A stretch of DNA of 64,000 nt from the NCBI GenBank assembly GCA_045647885.1, contig JAZRMX010000037.1, forward strand, positions 1-64,000, written 5' to 3'. Both the position numbers and the translations under genes were made by a program. Source of the DNA: HGM04593 sp045647885 (GTDB lineage Bacteria; Bacteroidota; Bacteroidia; Bacteroidales; Bacteroidaceae). Below the pieces are notes generated by a model, which was not told the origin of the DNA, made no database searches, and saw nothing but the letters and a program-made list of their open reading frames with translations. Below are positions 8,677-15,626 of this stretch, one piece after another. Each line of letters starts with the position of its first letter. Position 1 is the stretch's first letter.

Positions 8677-9380
8677 CAAATCTCGTTTTTCAAAATAAAT
8701 GTGTGACAAGCGGCAAGGCCTGCAGTCTCGGTTCTCAAACGCGAAGAGCCCAGGCTCACTGGTGTGAAACCATTTTCCACAGCAAGCTCCACCTCCTCGG
8801 GACTGAAGTCACCTTCGGGGCCAATGAGGATTGTTGCATCTTCTCCTTCGCGCAGAACATTCTTCAACAGCACACGCTCGCTGTCATCGTAGCAGTGGGC
8901 AATATATTTCGCACCCTCGCGTGGTGCAGTAACGAATTTCTTGAAATCGACCATCTCCCCCACAACCGGCTTTGTATATTTAAGTGACTGCTTCATTGCC
9001 GAAACAACGATGCGCTCTATGCGGTCGGTCTTGACAACCTTGCGCTCTGAGAAACGGCAGTTGAGGAAAGTCAGACCGTCGAGCCCAATCTCCGTAGCTT
9101 TCTCGGCAAGCCACTCTATGCGGTCGATATTCTTTGTGGGGGCAATGGCTATATGTATATTGCCACGCCAATTCTTGGGTTTTTCTATTACCTCGCCTGC
9201 CTCCACATAGCAATGCTTGCCCTGTATCGAAGAAATCTCGGCCTTGTAAAGAGTGCCTTTACCGTCGGTAATATCCAATTTGTCGCCCACAGCCAAACGT
9301 AGAACGCGCAGACAGTGCGCAGCTTCCTCCTCGGAAAGTTCCCAACGCTCTGCTATGTCGGGTACATAAAATAGTGCCAT
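8676..9380 (-). CDS. rsmE: 16S rRNA m3U1498 methyltransferase RsmE
   Basis: RsmE uses SAM to methylate U1498 in the 16S rRNA decoding centre. The start ATG at 9380 (MALFYVPDIAERW) gives 234 residues and lies just past the stop of the upstream nuclease gene; longer in-frame starts lie inside that gene. An N-terminal PUA-like part is followed by a SPOUT domain with ILIGPEGDFSPEEVELA and LGSSRLRTETAGLAA, which form the SAM-binding trefoil knot. Confidence 0.96.
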   Translation of the reverse strand: MALFYVPDIAERWELSEEEAAHCLRVLRLAVGDKLDITDGKGTLYKAEISSIQGKHCYVEAGEVIEKPKNWRGNIHIAIAPTKNIDRIEWLAEKATEIGLDGLTFLNCRFSERKVVKTDRIERIVVSAMKQSLKYTKPVVGEMVDFKKFVTAPREGAKYIAHCYDDSERVLLKNVLREGEDATILIGPEGDFSPEEVELAVENGFTPVSLGSSRLRTETAGLAACHTFILKNEI

Positions 9381-9381
9381 T

Positions 9382-9960
9382 TTATATTGTGTTTGTGTCG
9401 TTACTATCATCTTCTCCCGCAATATGACGGCGAGAGTCAATCTCCTCTTTAAGCTTCATAGCAAGCTCATAGTTTTCCTCCTTCACAGCCTTGTCCATAG
9501 CCTGACGCAAGGTTTCTTCGTCAACAACAGAGATGGGGAGCGATACTGCCCCGTTACCCTCATCGCGCACACACATTCTGTCGAGCAGTTCGTCTGTTAT
9601 GTATATGGGGGCATTTTCCCGAAGAGCCAGAGCTATAGCGTCAGAGGTACGCGAATCGAGCGACTTCACCACCCCACCCTGCTCAAAGAATATCTGAGAG
9701 CAGAAGGTGCCGTCGCTTATGCCACATACAAGCGAGTACTGCAGTTTAATGCCAAACAATGAGGAGAAGGATACAAAAAGGTCGTGAGGCAGAGGACGTG
9801 GCGGTTGCACCTTGCGCATAGCAAATACTATTGACTGCGCCTCATACATACCAAGAGCCACAACAATCTTGCGCAAGCCATCACGTTCACGTAGCATAAG
9901 CAGGTGGGCGCGATGGTCGGCAGCCCTTGTCATTATATCTGTCACAACCAGTTCTACCAT
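9382..9960 (-). CDS. Bifunctional nuclease (BFN/DUF151) family protein with C-terminal UVR motif
   Basis: The 192-residue protein has a DUF151/bifunctional-nuclease domain over about residues 1-130. Its core LDSRTSDAIALALRENAPIYI lies near residue 98, and a UVR-type helical hairpin (about 145-180, ENYELAMKLKEEIDSRRH) follows. Plant members show DNase and RNase activity; bacterial roles are poorly known. It is followed directly by rsmE and preceded by the nucleoside transporter gene with a 1-bp gap, so all three are likely one transcript. Confidence 0.88.
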   Translation of the reverse strand: MVELVVTDIMTRAADHRAHLLMLRERDGLRKIVVALGMYEAQSIVFAMRKVQPPRPLPHDLFVSFSSLFGIKLQYSLVCGISDGTFCSQIFFEQGGVVKSLDSRTSDAIALALRENAPIYITDELLDRMCVRDEGNGAVSLPISVVDEETLRQAMDKAVKEENYELAMKLKEEIDSRRHIAGEDDSNDTNTI

Positions 9961-9961
9961 A

Positions 9962-11218
9962 TCAAGCAGCCTTTTTCTCTTTAAAAACTATTCCAAAAAC
10001 TATTGCAACAACAAGCGCATAAGCTGCAAATATATACCAGGCGGTAGCCCAACCGTTGAAGTCGGCACCACCCTTTGTAAAGTGATTCACAACCTCCTGC
10101 GCAGCAATAACACCAATCGAAGCACCGAGGCCGTTAGTCATAAGCATAAACAGACCTTGCGCGCTCGAGCGACGATTCTCGGGAACCTCTCTGTCTACAA
10201 ATAGCGAACCGGAAATATTGAAGAAGTCGAACGCTGCACCATAAACAATCATCGATGCAATAAAGAAGAATACGCCGGGAACGCCGGGGTCACCTACTGC
10301 AAAGAAGCCAAAACGCAATACCCACGCAAGCATAGCCATAAGCATTACACGCTTTATACCGAACTTGCTAAGGAAGAAGGGAATGAGCAATATACAGAGA
10401 GTTTCCGATATTTGTGACAGCGAGATGAGCATATTTGTATGCTGCACAGCAAATGTTTCGGAATACTCCGGGAAAGCACCAAAACCTGCTATAAAGCCAT
10501 TGGCATAACCGTTTGAGATTTGCAACGCACCACCAAGCAACATAGAGAAAATGAAGAATATCGCCATACGCTTCTGACCAAAGAGTTTAAAGGCATCAAG
10601 ACCAAGAGCCTCGGCAATAGATTTCTCCTCACCACTCTTGCCCACCGGGCAATTGGGCAAAGACAAACAGTATGCTGCAAGCAACAGACCCCACGCGGCT
10701 GAGACAAAGAACTGGTTATAGTCGACCTGAAAACCTGTATAATCCACTATCCACATAGAGACAATGAAACCAACAGTTCCAAATACACGGATGGGAGGGA
10801 AAGCCTTCACGGTGTCGAGCTTTGCCATATCCAACACCTTGTACGAAACTGAATTGGAGAGAGCAAGGGTGGGCATATAGAAAGCCACACTCACGGTGTA
10901 GAACCAAAAGAGATCATTGAACGACACGTCAGCACCTTTGGTCATTCCCATATAACCTGTAAGTATCATAAATACCGCTGCTGTTGCGTGGCAAAAAGCG
11001 AGCATACGCTGCGCAGGCACCCAACGGTCGGCAATAATGCCTATTATTGCAGGCATAAAAATTGATACTATACCCTGTATAGCATAGAACCAACCAATAT
11101 TTTCACCTAGCCCTACACCGCCCAAATAGCGTCCCATAGAGGTGAGGTATGCACCCCAAACTGCAAACTGTAGAAAGCTCAAAGCCACGAGCCTTGCTTT
11201 TGTTCCAAATCCTTGCAT
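9962..11218 (-). CDS. Nucleoside:H+ symporter-type major facilitator (NupG-like)
   Basis: This is a 418-residue, 12-TM transporter resembling the nucleoside permease branch of the major facilitator superfamily. Visible cues are the N-terminal LSFLQFAVWGAYLTSMGRYL, the IIGIIADRWVPAQRML loop after TM2, and the ISQISETLCILLIPFFLSKFGIK region. The ATG at 11218 is preferred over a TTG two codons upstream. It heads a leftward group with the nuclease, rsmE and truA. The substrate is likely nucleosides, by family only. Confidence 0.85.
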   Translation of the reverse strand: MQGFGTKARLVALSFLQFAVWGAYLTSMGRYLGGVGLGENIGWFYAIQGIVSIFMPAIIGIIADRWVPAQRMLAFCHATAAVFMILTGYMGMTKGADVSFNDLFWFYTVSVAFYMPTLALSNSVSYKVLDMAKLDTVKAFPPIRVFGTVGFIVSMWIVDYTGFQVDYNQFFVSAAWGLLLAAYCLSLPNCPVGKSGEEKSIAEALGLDAFKLFGQKRMAIFFIFSMLLGGALQISNGYANGFIAGFGAFPEYSETFAVQHTNMLISLSQISETLCILLIPFFLSKFGIKRVMLMAMLAWVLRFGFFAVGDPGVPGVFFFIASMIVYGAAFDFFNISGSLFVDREVPENRRSSAQGLFMLMTNGLGASIGVIAAQEVVNHFTKGGADFNGWATAWYIFAAYALVVAIVFGIVFKEKKAA

Positions 11219-11320
11219 AATCAATATTATTTTAAATTTTTTGTTTCTTATTTTTTGTAAAACTCTTTTCTAAAAAAAATAACTACAGGAGAGGGAATAT
11301 GTTCATTTCCTCATCCAAAA

Positions 11321-11611
11321 TCAGCGCAGGACAATGTCAGTTATAACCTGTGCCTTCACGTGCTGGTTGAGTTTGTGCACTATTGCCTTGCGGTTCATAA
11401 AAAGTTCGTGACGCAGAACCGACGAGGTGAGCGTGACATAAAGCACCTGGTTATATATACGCACCTCCTTTGTGTAGAAGCTCACAGCGCTGCCAAGCAC
11501 CTCGCCCCAAGCATTAACAAGACGATATTCGTTAAGCGGAGTTTCGAGCCCCTCTTCGCGACACATAGCCCTCACAAGCTCGGCCATAGACTTTATTTCT
11601 CCCCTTTTCAT
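11321..11611 (-). CDS. DUF721 (DciA-like) protein
   Basis: This is a 96-residue basic protein of the DUF721 family. Some members (DciA) load the replicative helicase in bacteria lacking DnaC. The core LVNAWGEVLGSAVSFYTKEV and the LRHELFMNRKAIVHKLNQHV helix are typical. The start overlaps the recF stop by 4 bp (ATGA), so it is translated with recF. That neighbourhood supports a role in DNA replication or repair, although the helicase-loading role is inferred for this lineage. Confidence 0.8.
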   Translation of the reverse strand: MKRGEIKSMAELVRAMCREEGLETPLNEYRLVNAWGEVLGSAVSFYTKEVRIYNQVLYVTLTSSVLRHELFMNRKAIVHKLNQHVKAQVITDIVLR

Positions 11612-12714
11612 CGCTCTTTTACAAGTTCTACACCCCCGTCAACAACCTCGAACAGGCGATACCCGCCATCGACACATTCCAATATGTTGTCTATGTGTTC
11701 ACGGTTGACATCGGTTATAAATATCTGCCCAAAACGTTCTCCCGAAACCAGATTTATTATCTGTTCCACGCGACGCGAGTCGAGCTTGTCAAAAATATCG
11801 TCGAGCAACAGCAAAGGCACTTCGCCACCCTTACAGCTCAAGAAATGGAACTGCGCCAACTTGAGCGCAACCAAGTAGCTCTTGTTCTGCCCTTGCGAGC
11901 CCTCTTTTTTAATTGCATAGCCGTTGAGTTGCATTACAAGATCGTCGCGATGACACCCCTTTGTAGTATGGCCCAAGCGACGGTCGTCGGCGCGTGAAGC
12001 GCGCAGTATAGCCGTCAGATCGCCGTCGTTCAAGTCACTGCGATAACGCAGGCTCACCTTCTCTCCACCACCCGTTATTGCAGAGTGGAACTCCGAAAAA
12101 ACAGGAATAAGTTCCTCAATGAAGCTCTTGCGACCGGCATTTATGCGTACAGCCTCCACAACCATCATATCCTCAATGAGAGAGAGCATCTCTGCATCGG
12201 GCTCACGCTCACCGCGCAAAAGCACATTACGCTGCATAACGGCACGGTTATAGCGTATGAGAGCGTTCAGATACTCCTTGTCGTACTGCGAAATAACAAC
12301 ATCCATAAAACGGCGACGCTCCTCGCTGCCACCACCTATAAGTTCGTTGTCGGCCGGAGAAATCATCACCAAGGGAATTGTGCCGATGTGATCGGAAAGA
12401 CGTTCGTAGCTCTTTTTATTACGCTTGAACTGTTTCTTGTCGCCACGTTTCATTCCGCAAGAAACCTCCTCTTCCATTCCACTGCCGCTGCAATATTCTC
12501 CCTGCAACATAAAGAAAGGGGCATCGTGCATTATGTTCTGGTTATCGGAAACATTCACTGCACTTTTACAGAACGACAAATAATAAATAGCATCCAGAAT
12601 ATTGGTCTTTCCCATTCCGTTGCTGCCAATAAAGCAGTTTATCTTAGGAGAAAGAGCAACATTCACGTCGGCCAGATTCCTATAATTGAGTATGGATATA
12701 TTTTTTATTCGCAT
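11608..12714 (-). CDS. recF: DNA replication and repair protein RecF
   Basis: RecF is an SMC-like ATPase that with RecO and RecR loads RecA at gaps in DNA. The 368-residue protein has the Walker A FIGSNGMGKTNILDAI near residues 28-43, a signature region GCHRDDLVMQLNG, and the Walker B/D-loop LLLLDDIFDKLDSRRVEQI near residue 310. It is the first gene of a recF-DUF721 unit. Its promoter region carries a copy of a dispersed hairpin repeat. Confidence 0.97.
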   Translation of the reverse strand: MRIKNISILNYRNLADVNVALSPKINCFIGSNGMGKTNILDAIYYLSFCKSAVNVSDNQNIMHDAPFFMLQGEYCSGSGMEEEVSCGMKRGDKKQFKRNKKSYERLSDHIGTIPLVMISPADNELIGGGSEERRRFMDVVISQYDKEYLNALIRYNRAVMQRNVLLRGEREPDAEMLSLIEDMMVVEAVRINAGRKSFIEELIPVFSEFHSAITGGGEKVSLRYRSDLNDGDLTAILRASRADDRRLGHTTKGCHRDDLVMQLNGYAIKKEGSQGQNKSYLVALKLAQFHFLSCKGGEVPLLLLDDIFDKLDSRRVEQIINLVSGERFGQIFITDVNREHIDNILECVDGGYRLFEVVDGGVELVKER

Positions 12715-12749
12715 AAATCTTCAAAACACCCAAGGTGCTGTTCGTTATG

Positions 12750-12812
12750 CAAAGATAGTAAGAAGCGAGCGAGAAATATGAAGTTTTACTTCAATATTTT
12801 TCAAAGCGAGCG
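12750..12812 (-). repeat. Promoter-associated hairpin repeat upstream of recF (TATCTTTG box at 12750-12757)
   Basis: The minus strand has TATCTTTG at 12757-12750, a good -7 box about 36 bp from the recF ATG. Upstream of it, CGAGCGAG and a hairpin (plus strand AAATATGAAGT, TTT, ACTTC-A-ATATTT) complete a unit. Matching units occur before menA, rsmF and ilvE. The rest of the 251-bp gap is AT-rich and includes the divergent promoter. Confidence 0.75.
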
Positions 12813-12917
12813 AAAACTATTGAGATTTAGCAAAGCAGGACAACGGAATAAATGATGTAATGCTTAATTGAAAAGCAAAAAAAACAACTAATATTTTTAC
12901 ACTAAACATAATTTGAT

Positions 12918-12925
12918 TATTTTTG
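12918..12925 (+). promoter_or_regulatory. Candidate -7 promoter box for the TPR-ribH genes
   Basis: TATTTTTG matches TAnnTTTG and lies about 40 bp before the ATG at 12966. The -33 element is not clear. Confidence 0.5.
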
Positions 12926-12965
12926 CGGTTGAATTTTTAGAAAAAAACAAAAAAAATATACAATT

Positions 12966-13634
12966 ATGAGCAAAACAAACCAGAACGAGACACCCATCAT
13001 CACCGATGAGGTACTCTCAAAATCAGAAGCACTGATTGAAAAGAACAAAAAGACAATCCTCGCAGCAATTGCCGCTATTGTAATTATCGTAGCTGGTACA
13101 ATTTGCTACAACACATACGTTGTAGAGCCCAAGGAGAAAGAGGCAGCAGAGGCTATTTTCGCAGCAGAAAACCTTTTCGCAGCACAGGAATTCGACAAGG
13201 CTCTTAATGGCGACGGCATCAACCCCGGCTTCATTCAGATTGCCGACGAGTACAGCAACACACCCTCGGGCAACATTGCCAATGCATACGCAGGTATGGC
13301 TCTTGCACAGCTTGCACGCTACGAGGAGGCTATCGAATACTTGAAGGACTTTGACGGCGAGGACGCTATGGTTGCTCCCGCAGCATACGGAACACTCGGC
13401 AGCTGCTACGCACAGATGGGCGACGCAGATGCAGCAATTAGCAACTACCTCAAGGCTGCAAAGAAGGCCAACAACGCCACCATCAGCCCCTACTACTTGT
13501 TGCAGGCAGGCATTATGTATGAGCAGCAGGGCGACAAAGAAGAGGCTGCAGAACTCTACGAGGAGATAAAGAGCAAATATGCCACATCTTCTATCTCAAT
13601 GGATATTGAAAAATATATCAACAGAGTAAAGTAA
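12966..13634 (+). CDS. TPR-containing single-span membrane protein
   Basis: The 222-residue protein has a short cytoplasmic N-terminus, one transmembrane helix (about 31-48, TILAAIAAIVIIVAGTI) and tetratricopeptide-like helical pairs from about residue 75, such as ANAYAGMALAQLARYEEAIEYL, APAAYGTLGSCYAQMGDADAAI and YYLLQAGIMYEQQGDKEEAAELYEEI. The layout resembles YfgM-like envelope proteins, which assist secretion and folding, but a specific role cannot be assigned. It is followed by a strong terminator, so it is probably transcribed alone. Confidence 0.8.
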   Translation: MSKTNQNETPIITDEVLSKSEALIEKNKKTILAAIAAIVIIVAGTICYNTYVVEPKEKEAAEAIFAAENLFAAQEFDKALNGDGINPGFIQIADEYSNTPSGNIANAYAGMALAQLARYEEAIEYLKDFDGEDAMVAPAAYGTLGSCYAQMGDADAAISNYLKAAKKANNATISPYYLLQAGIMYEQQGDKEEAAELYEEIKSKYATSSISMDIEKYINRVK

Positions 13635-13657
13635 TAATCCCCCAAAAGGTAAAACAT

Positions 13658-13686
13658 AAGCAGCCTGCGGCGCAGGCTGCTTTTTT
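13658..13686 (+). terminator. Intrinsic terminator after the TPR gene
   Basis: AAGCAGCCTGC and GCAGGCTGCTT form an 11-bp perfect stem around GGC, followed by a T-run. It lies 24 bp past the stop and about 25 bp before ribH. Confidence 0.9.
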
Positions 13687-13712
13687 AATAACATACTTTT
13701 TAAAACAAATTT

Positions 13713-14195
13713 ATGGCTACAGAGATGCACAACCTCTCCAGCTACGACGCAACAAAGGTAGCAGAGGGAAAAGGAAGAAAAGTAGGTATTGTATATGCTG
13801 AATGGAACAGCGATATAACATACGCCCTCAGAGATGGCGCAGTAAGCACACTCATAAACCACGGCGTAGAAGAAGAGGACATTGACACCATACAGGTTCC
13901 AGGCAGTTTCGAGCTTATATTCGGCGCATCACAAATGGTAAAAAGCGGTAAGTACGACGCTGTAATCGCCATTGGCTGTGTAATCAGAGGCGACACCCCA
14001 CATTTCGACTATATTTGCGAAGGAGTTACAGCCGGCTTGTCTAAACTGAATGTAGAGTACGATGTACCCGTAATTTTTGGCCTTATCACCACCAATAACC
14101 ACCTGCAGGCACAAGAGCGCAGTGGTGGAAGACTTGGTAACAAGGGCGACGAATGTGCCGTAACCGCATTGCAGATGATGGCTGCGTTCAAATAA
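13713..14195 (+). CDS. ribH: 6,7-dimethyl-8-ribityllumazine synthase
   Basis: RibH makes the riboflavin precursor lumazine from 3,4-dihydroxybutanone phosphate and the ribityl-aminopyrimidine. The 160-residue protein shows VPGSFELIFGASQM (about 69-82), the AIGCVIRGDTPHFDYI substrate loop with the conserved His, and GLITTNNHLQAQERSG near the end. No FMN riboswitch fits in the 26-bp gap between the preceding terminator and the start, and I see no promoter there, so expression may depend on readthrough. Confidence 0.96.
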   Translation: MATEMHNLSSYDATKVAEGKGRKVGIVYAEWNSDITYALRDGAVSTLINHGVEEEDIDTIQVPGSFELIFGASQMVKSGKYDAVIAIGCVIRGDTPHFDYICEGVTAGLSKLNVEYDVPVIFGLITTNNHLQAQERSGGRLGNKGDECAVTALQMMAAFK

Positions 14196-14214
14196 AAAAC
14201 ACCATATATTATGC

Positions 14215-14258
14215 ATAAGCCTGCTCGGATTCATTCCGAGCAGGCTTATTTTATTTTC
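14215..14258. terminator. Bidirectional terminator between ribH and rubrerythrin
   Basis: ATAAGCCTGCTCGGA and TCCGAGCAGGCTTAT form a perfect 15-bp stem with the 5-nt loop TTCAT. A T-rich tract follows on the plus strand and an A/T-rich side on the other. It sits between convergent genes. Confidence 0.92.
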
Positions 14259-14274
14259 CTATGAGATTCCGGTT

Positions 14275-14823
14275 TTACTTACCAAAGTAACGGTGGAAGA
14301 GACCTTCAAAGCCTTTACCGTGACGAGCCTCATCCTTTGCCATCTCGTGAACAGTATCGTGGATAGCGTCGAGATTGAGCTCCTTCGCACGCTTAGCGAT
14401 GCGATACTTGTCTGAGCAAGCACCAGACTCTGCGTTCATACGCTTGTCGAGGTTTGTCTTTGTATCCCAAACAACATCACCAAGGAGCTCTGCAAATTTA
14501 GCAGCGTGCTCTGCCTCTTCCCAAGCATAACGTTTGAAAGCCTCTGCAATTTCGGGATAGCCCTCACGGTCGGCCTGACGGCTCATTGCAAGATACATAC
14601 CAACCTCTGTGCACTCACCCATAAAGTGGTTGTTAAGGTCTTTAATCATCTCTGCATCGCAACCTTTAGCTACACCAAGAACGTGCTCCTGAACAAACTC
14701 AATCTTGCCGTTCTCAACCATTTCGTTAAACTTCTCTGAAGGAACTTTACACATGGGGCAACGCTCGGGTGCTGACTCTCCTTCGTGAATATAACCGCAT
14801 ACTGAACAAATGTACTTTTTCAT
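14275..14823 (-). CDS. Reverse rubrerythrin (N-terminal rubredoxin domain, di-iron ferritin-like domain)
   Basis: The 182-residue non-haem peroxidase is predicted to reduce hydrogen peroxide in anaerobes. A rubredoxin-type Fe(SCys)4 site comes first (Cys6, Cys9, Cys22, Cys25: CSVCGY and CPMCKVP). A four-helix di-iron domain follows, with MGECTEVGMY, WEEAEHAAKF and KDEARHGKGF carrying the Glu/His ligands. This order is the reverse of classical rubrerythrin. It lies 49 bp downstream of the PerR gene on the same strand, which supports peroxide-controlled expression. Confidence 0.93.
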   Translation of the reverse strand: MKKYICSVCGYIHEGESAPERCPMCKVPSEKFNEMVENGKIEFVQEHVLGVAKGCDAEMIKDLNNHFMGECTEVGMYLAMSRQADREGYPEIAEAFKRYAWEEAEHAAKFAELLGDVVWDTKTNLDKRMNAESGACSDKYRIAKRAKELNLDAIHDTVHEMAKDEARHGKGFEGLFHRYFGK

Positions 14824-14872
14824 AATCGTAAAATTTTAAATTGTTATTATCCTTATTTTTATTTTATTTATC

Positions 14873-15292
14873 TCATTTTTTATTCTTACACAGGGGACAA
14901 AGGCCCTTCAAATAGAGCTGTGCCTCTTTGATTTCAAAACCGTTAAGCCCGTCAACCATTGCCAGGAAGTTGTTCTTTATTCTAAAGTCTACTATTTTGC
15001 CGCAGTCGTCGCAACGGAAATGTGCGTGCGATGATGTATCTCCATCGAAACAGCGGAAAGTATCATCTATTGTAAGCATCCGCACAAGACCCGCATCGAC
15101 AAAAAGCTTCAGCGTATTGTAAACAGTTGTCAAAGAGAGAGAACCAAGCTCGTTACGTAAAGCATCGTAAACAACATCCGCTGTTGGATGAATGGGATTG
15201 TTCTTTACAAATTCATATATCGCCAAGCGCTGCACGGAGGGGCGGATGCCAGCTTCCATCAACTCTTTTTTCAACTCTGAACGTGAAATCAT
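14873..15292 (-). CDS. Fur-family peroxide regulator, PerR type
   Basis: The 139-residue regulator has the Fur-family winged helix (about 1-80; LSLTTVYNTLKLF is the recognition region) and the dimerisation domain. The structural zinc site is complete (Cys94, Cys97, Cys132, Cys135). The likely regulatory metal ligands are His35, Asp85, His89, His91 and Asp102. Aspartate in the GKIVDF motif is the PerR-like choice, whereas Fur uses glutamate. It is probably co-transcribed with the rubrerythrin gene and may repress both until peroxide oxidises it. It is called PerR by motif and neighbour, not by experiment. Confidence 0.87.
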   Translation of the reverse strand: MISRSELKKELMEAGIRPSVQRLAIYEFVKNNPIHPTADVVYDALRNELGSLSLTTVYNTLKLFVDAGLVRMLTIDDTFRCFDGDTSSHAHFRCDDCGKIVDFRIKNNFLAMVDGLNGFEIKEAQLYLKGLCPLCKNKK

Positions 15293-15340
15293 TTTACCTC
15301 TGTTTTTGTGTTTGTCAGTACTTCACTTCTGAAATCATTG

Positions 15341-15373
15341 CAAATATAAAACCATTTTATAATTACATCCAAA
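15341..15373 (-). promoter_or_regulatory. Promoter of the perR-rubrerythrin unit
   Basis: The minus strand carries TTTG (15373-15370), a 21-nt spacer and TATATTTG (15348-15341), about 50 bp before the perR ATG. The surrounding tract is very AT-rich. Confidence 0.6.
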
Positions 15374-15454
15374 TTTTTTCCTTGTTTTTTTGCATTTTTT
15401 TTGAAAAAAAGTCAAAAAAGGGGCTTTTCCTATATTACAATAAGGTGTACAACC

Positions 15455-15485
15455 TTGCATTTATCGCGTCAAAAGTTTAACTTTG
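15455..15485 (+). promoter_or_regulatory. Upstream candidate promoter of the ABC-F operon
   Basis: TTG at 15455-15457, a 20-nt spacer and TAACTTTG at 15478-15485. The last base begins the hairpin GCGGTAG-TAAA-CTACCGC (15485-15502), so the start of this transcript would be structured. Confidence 0.55.
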
Positions 15486-15605
15486 CGGTAGTAAACTACC
15501 GCGAAAACAGGCGGCGCTCGTTGAAAAACCTCAAAAACATATTTTGGGTTTAACTCGCTGGCACTGTCTTTGCATAATGTAAACTACCGCGAAACTACCG
15601 CGAAA
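15485..15605 (+). repeat. Hairpin and three CTACCGCGAAA direct repeats in the ABC-F leader
   Basis: The 11-mer CTACCGCGAAA occurs at 15496-15506, 15584-15594 and 15595-15605; the last two are in exact tandem. GTAAA precedes the first two copies. The first copy also forms a perfect 7-bp hairpin with GCGGTAG at 15485. One copy follows the upstream promoter and the tandem pair follows the downstream promoter. Confidence 0.9.
15543..15572 (+). promoter_or_regulatory. Downstream candidate promoter of the ABC-F operon
   Basis: TTTG at 15543-15546, an 18-nt spacer and TGTCTTTG at 15565-15572 (consensus TAnnTTTG). The spacing fits Bacteroidota promoters and the box is 55 bp before the gene. Confidence 0.6.
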
Positions 15606-15626
15606 ACAAATTAAAAAGAATATATT

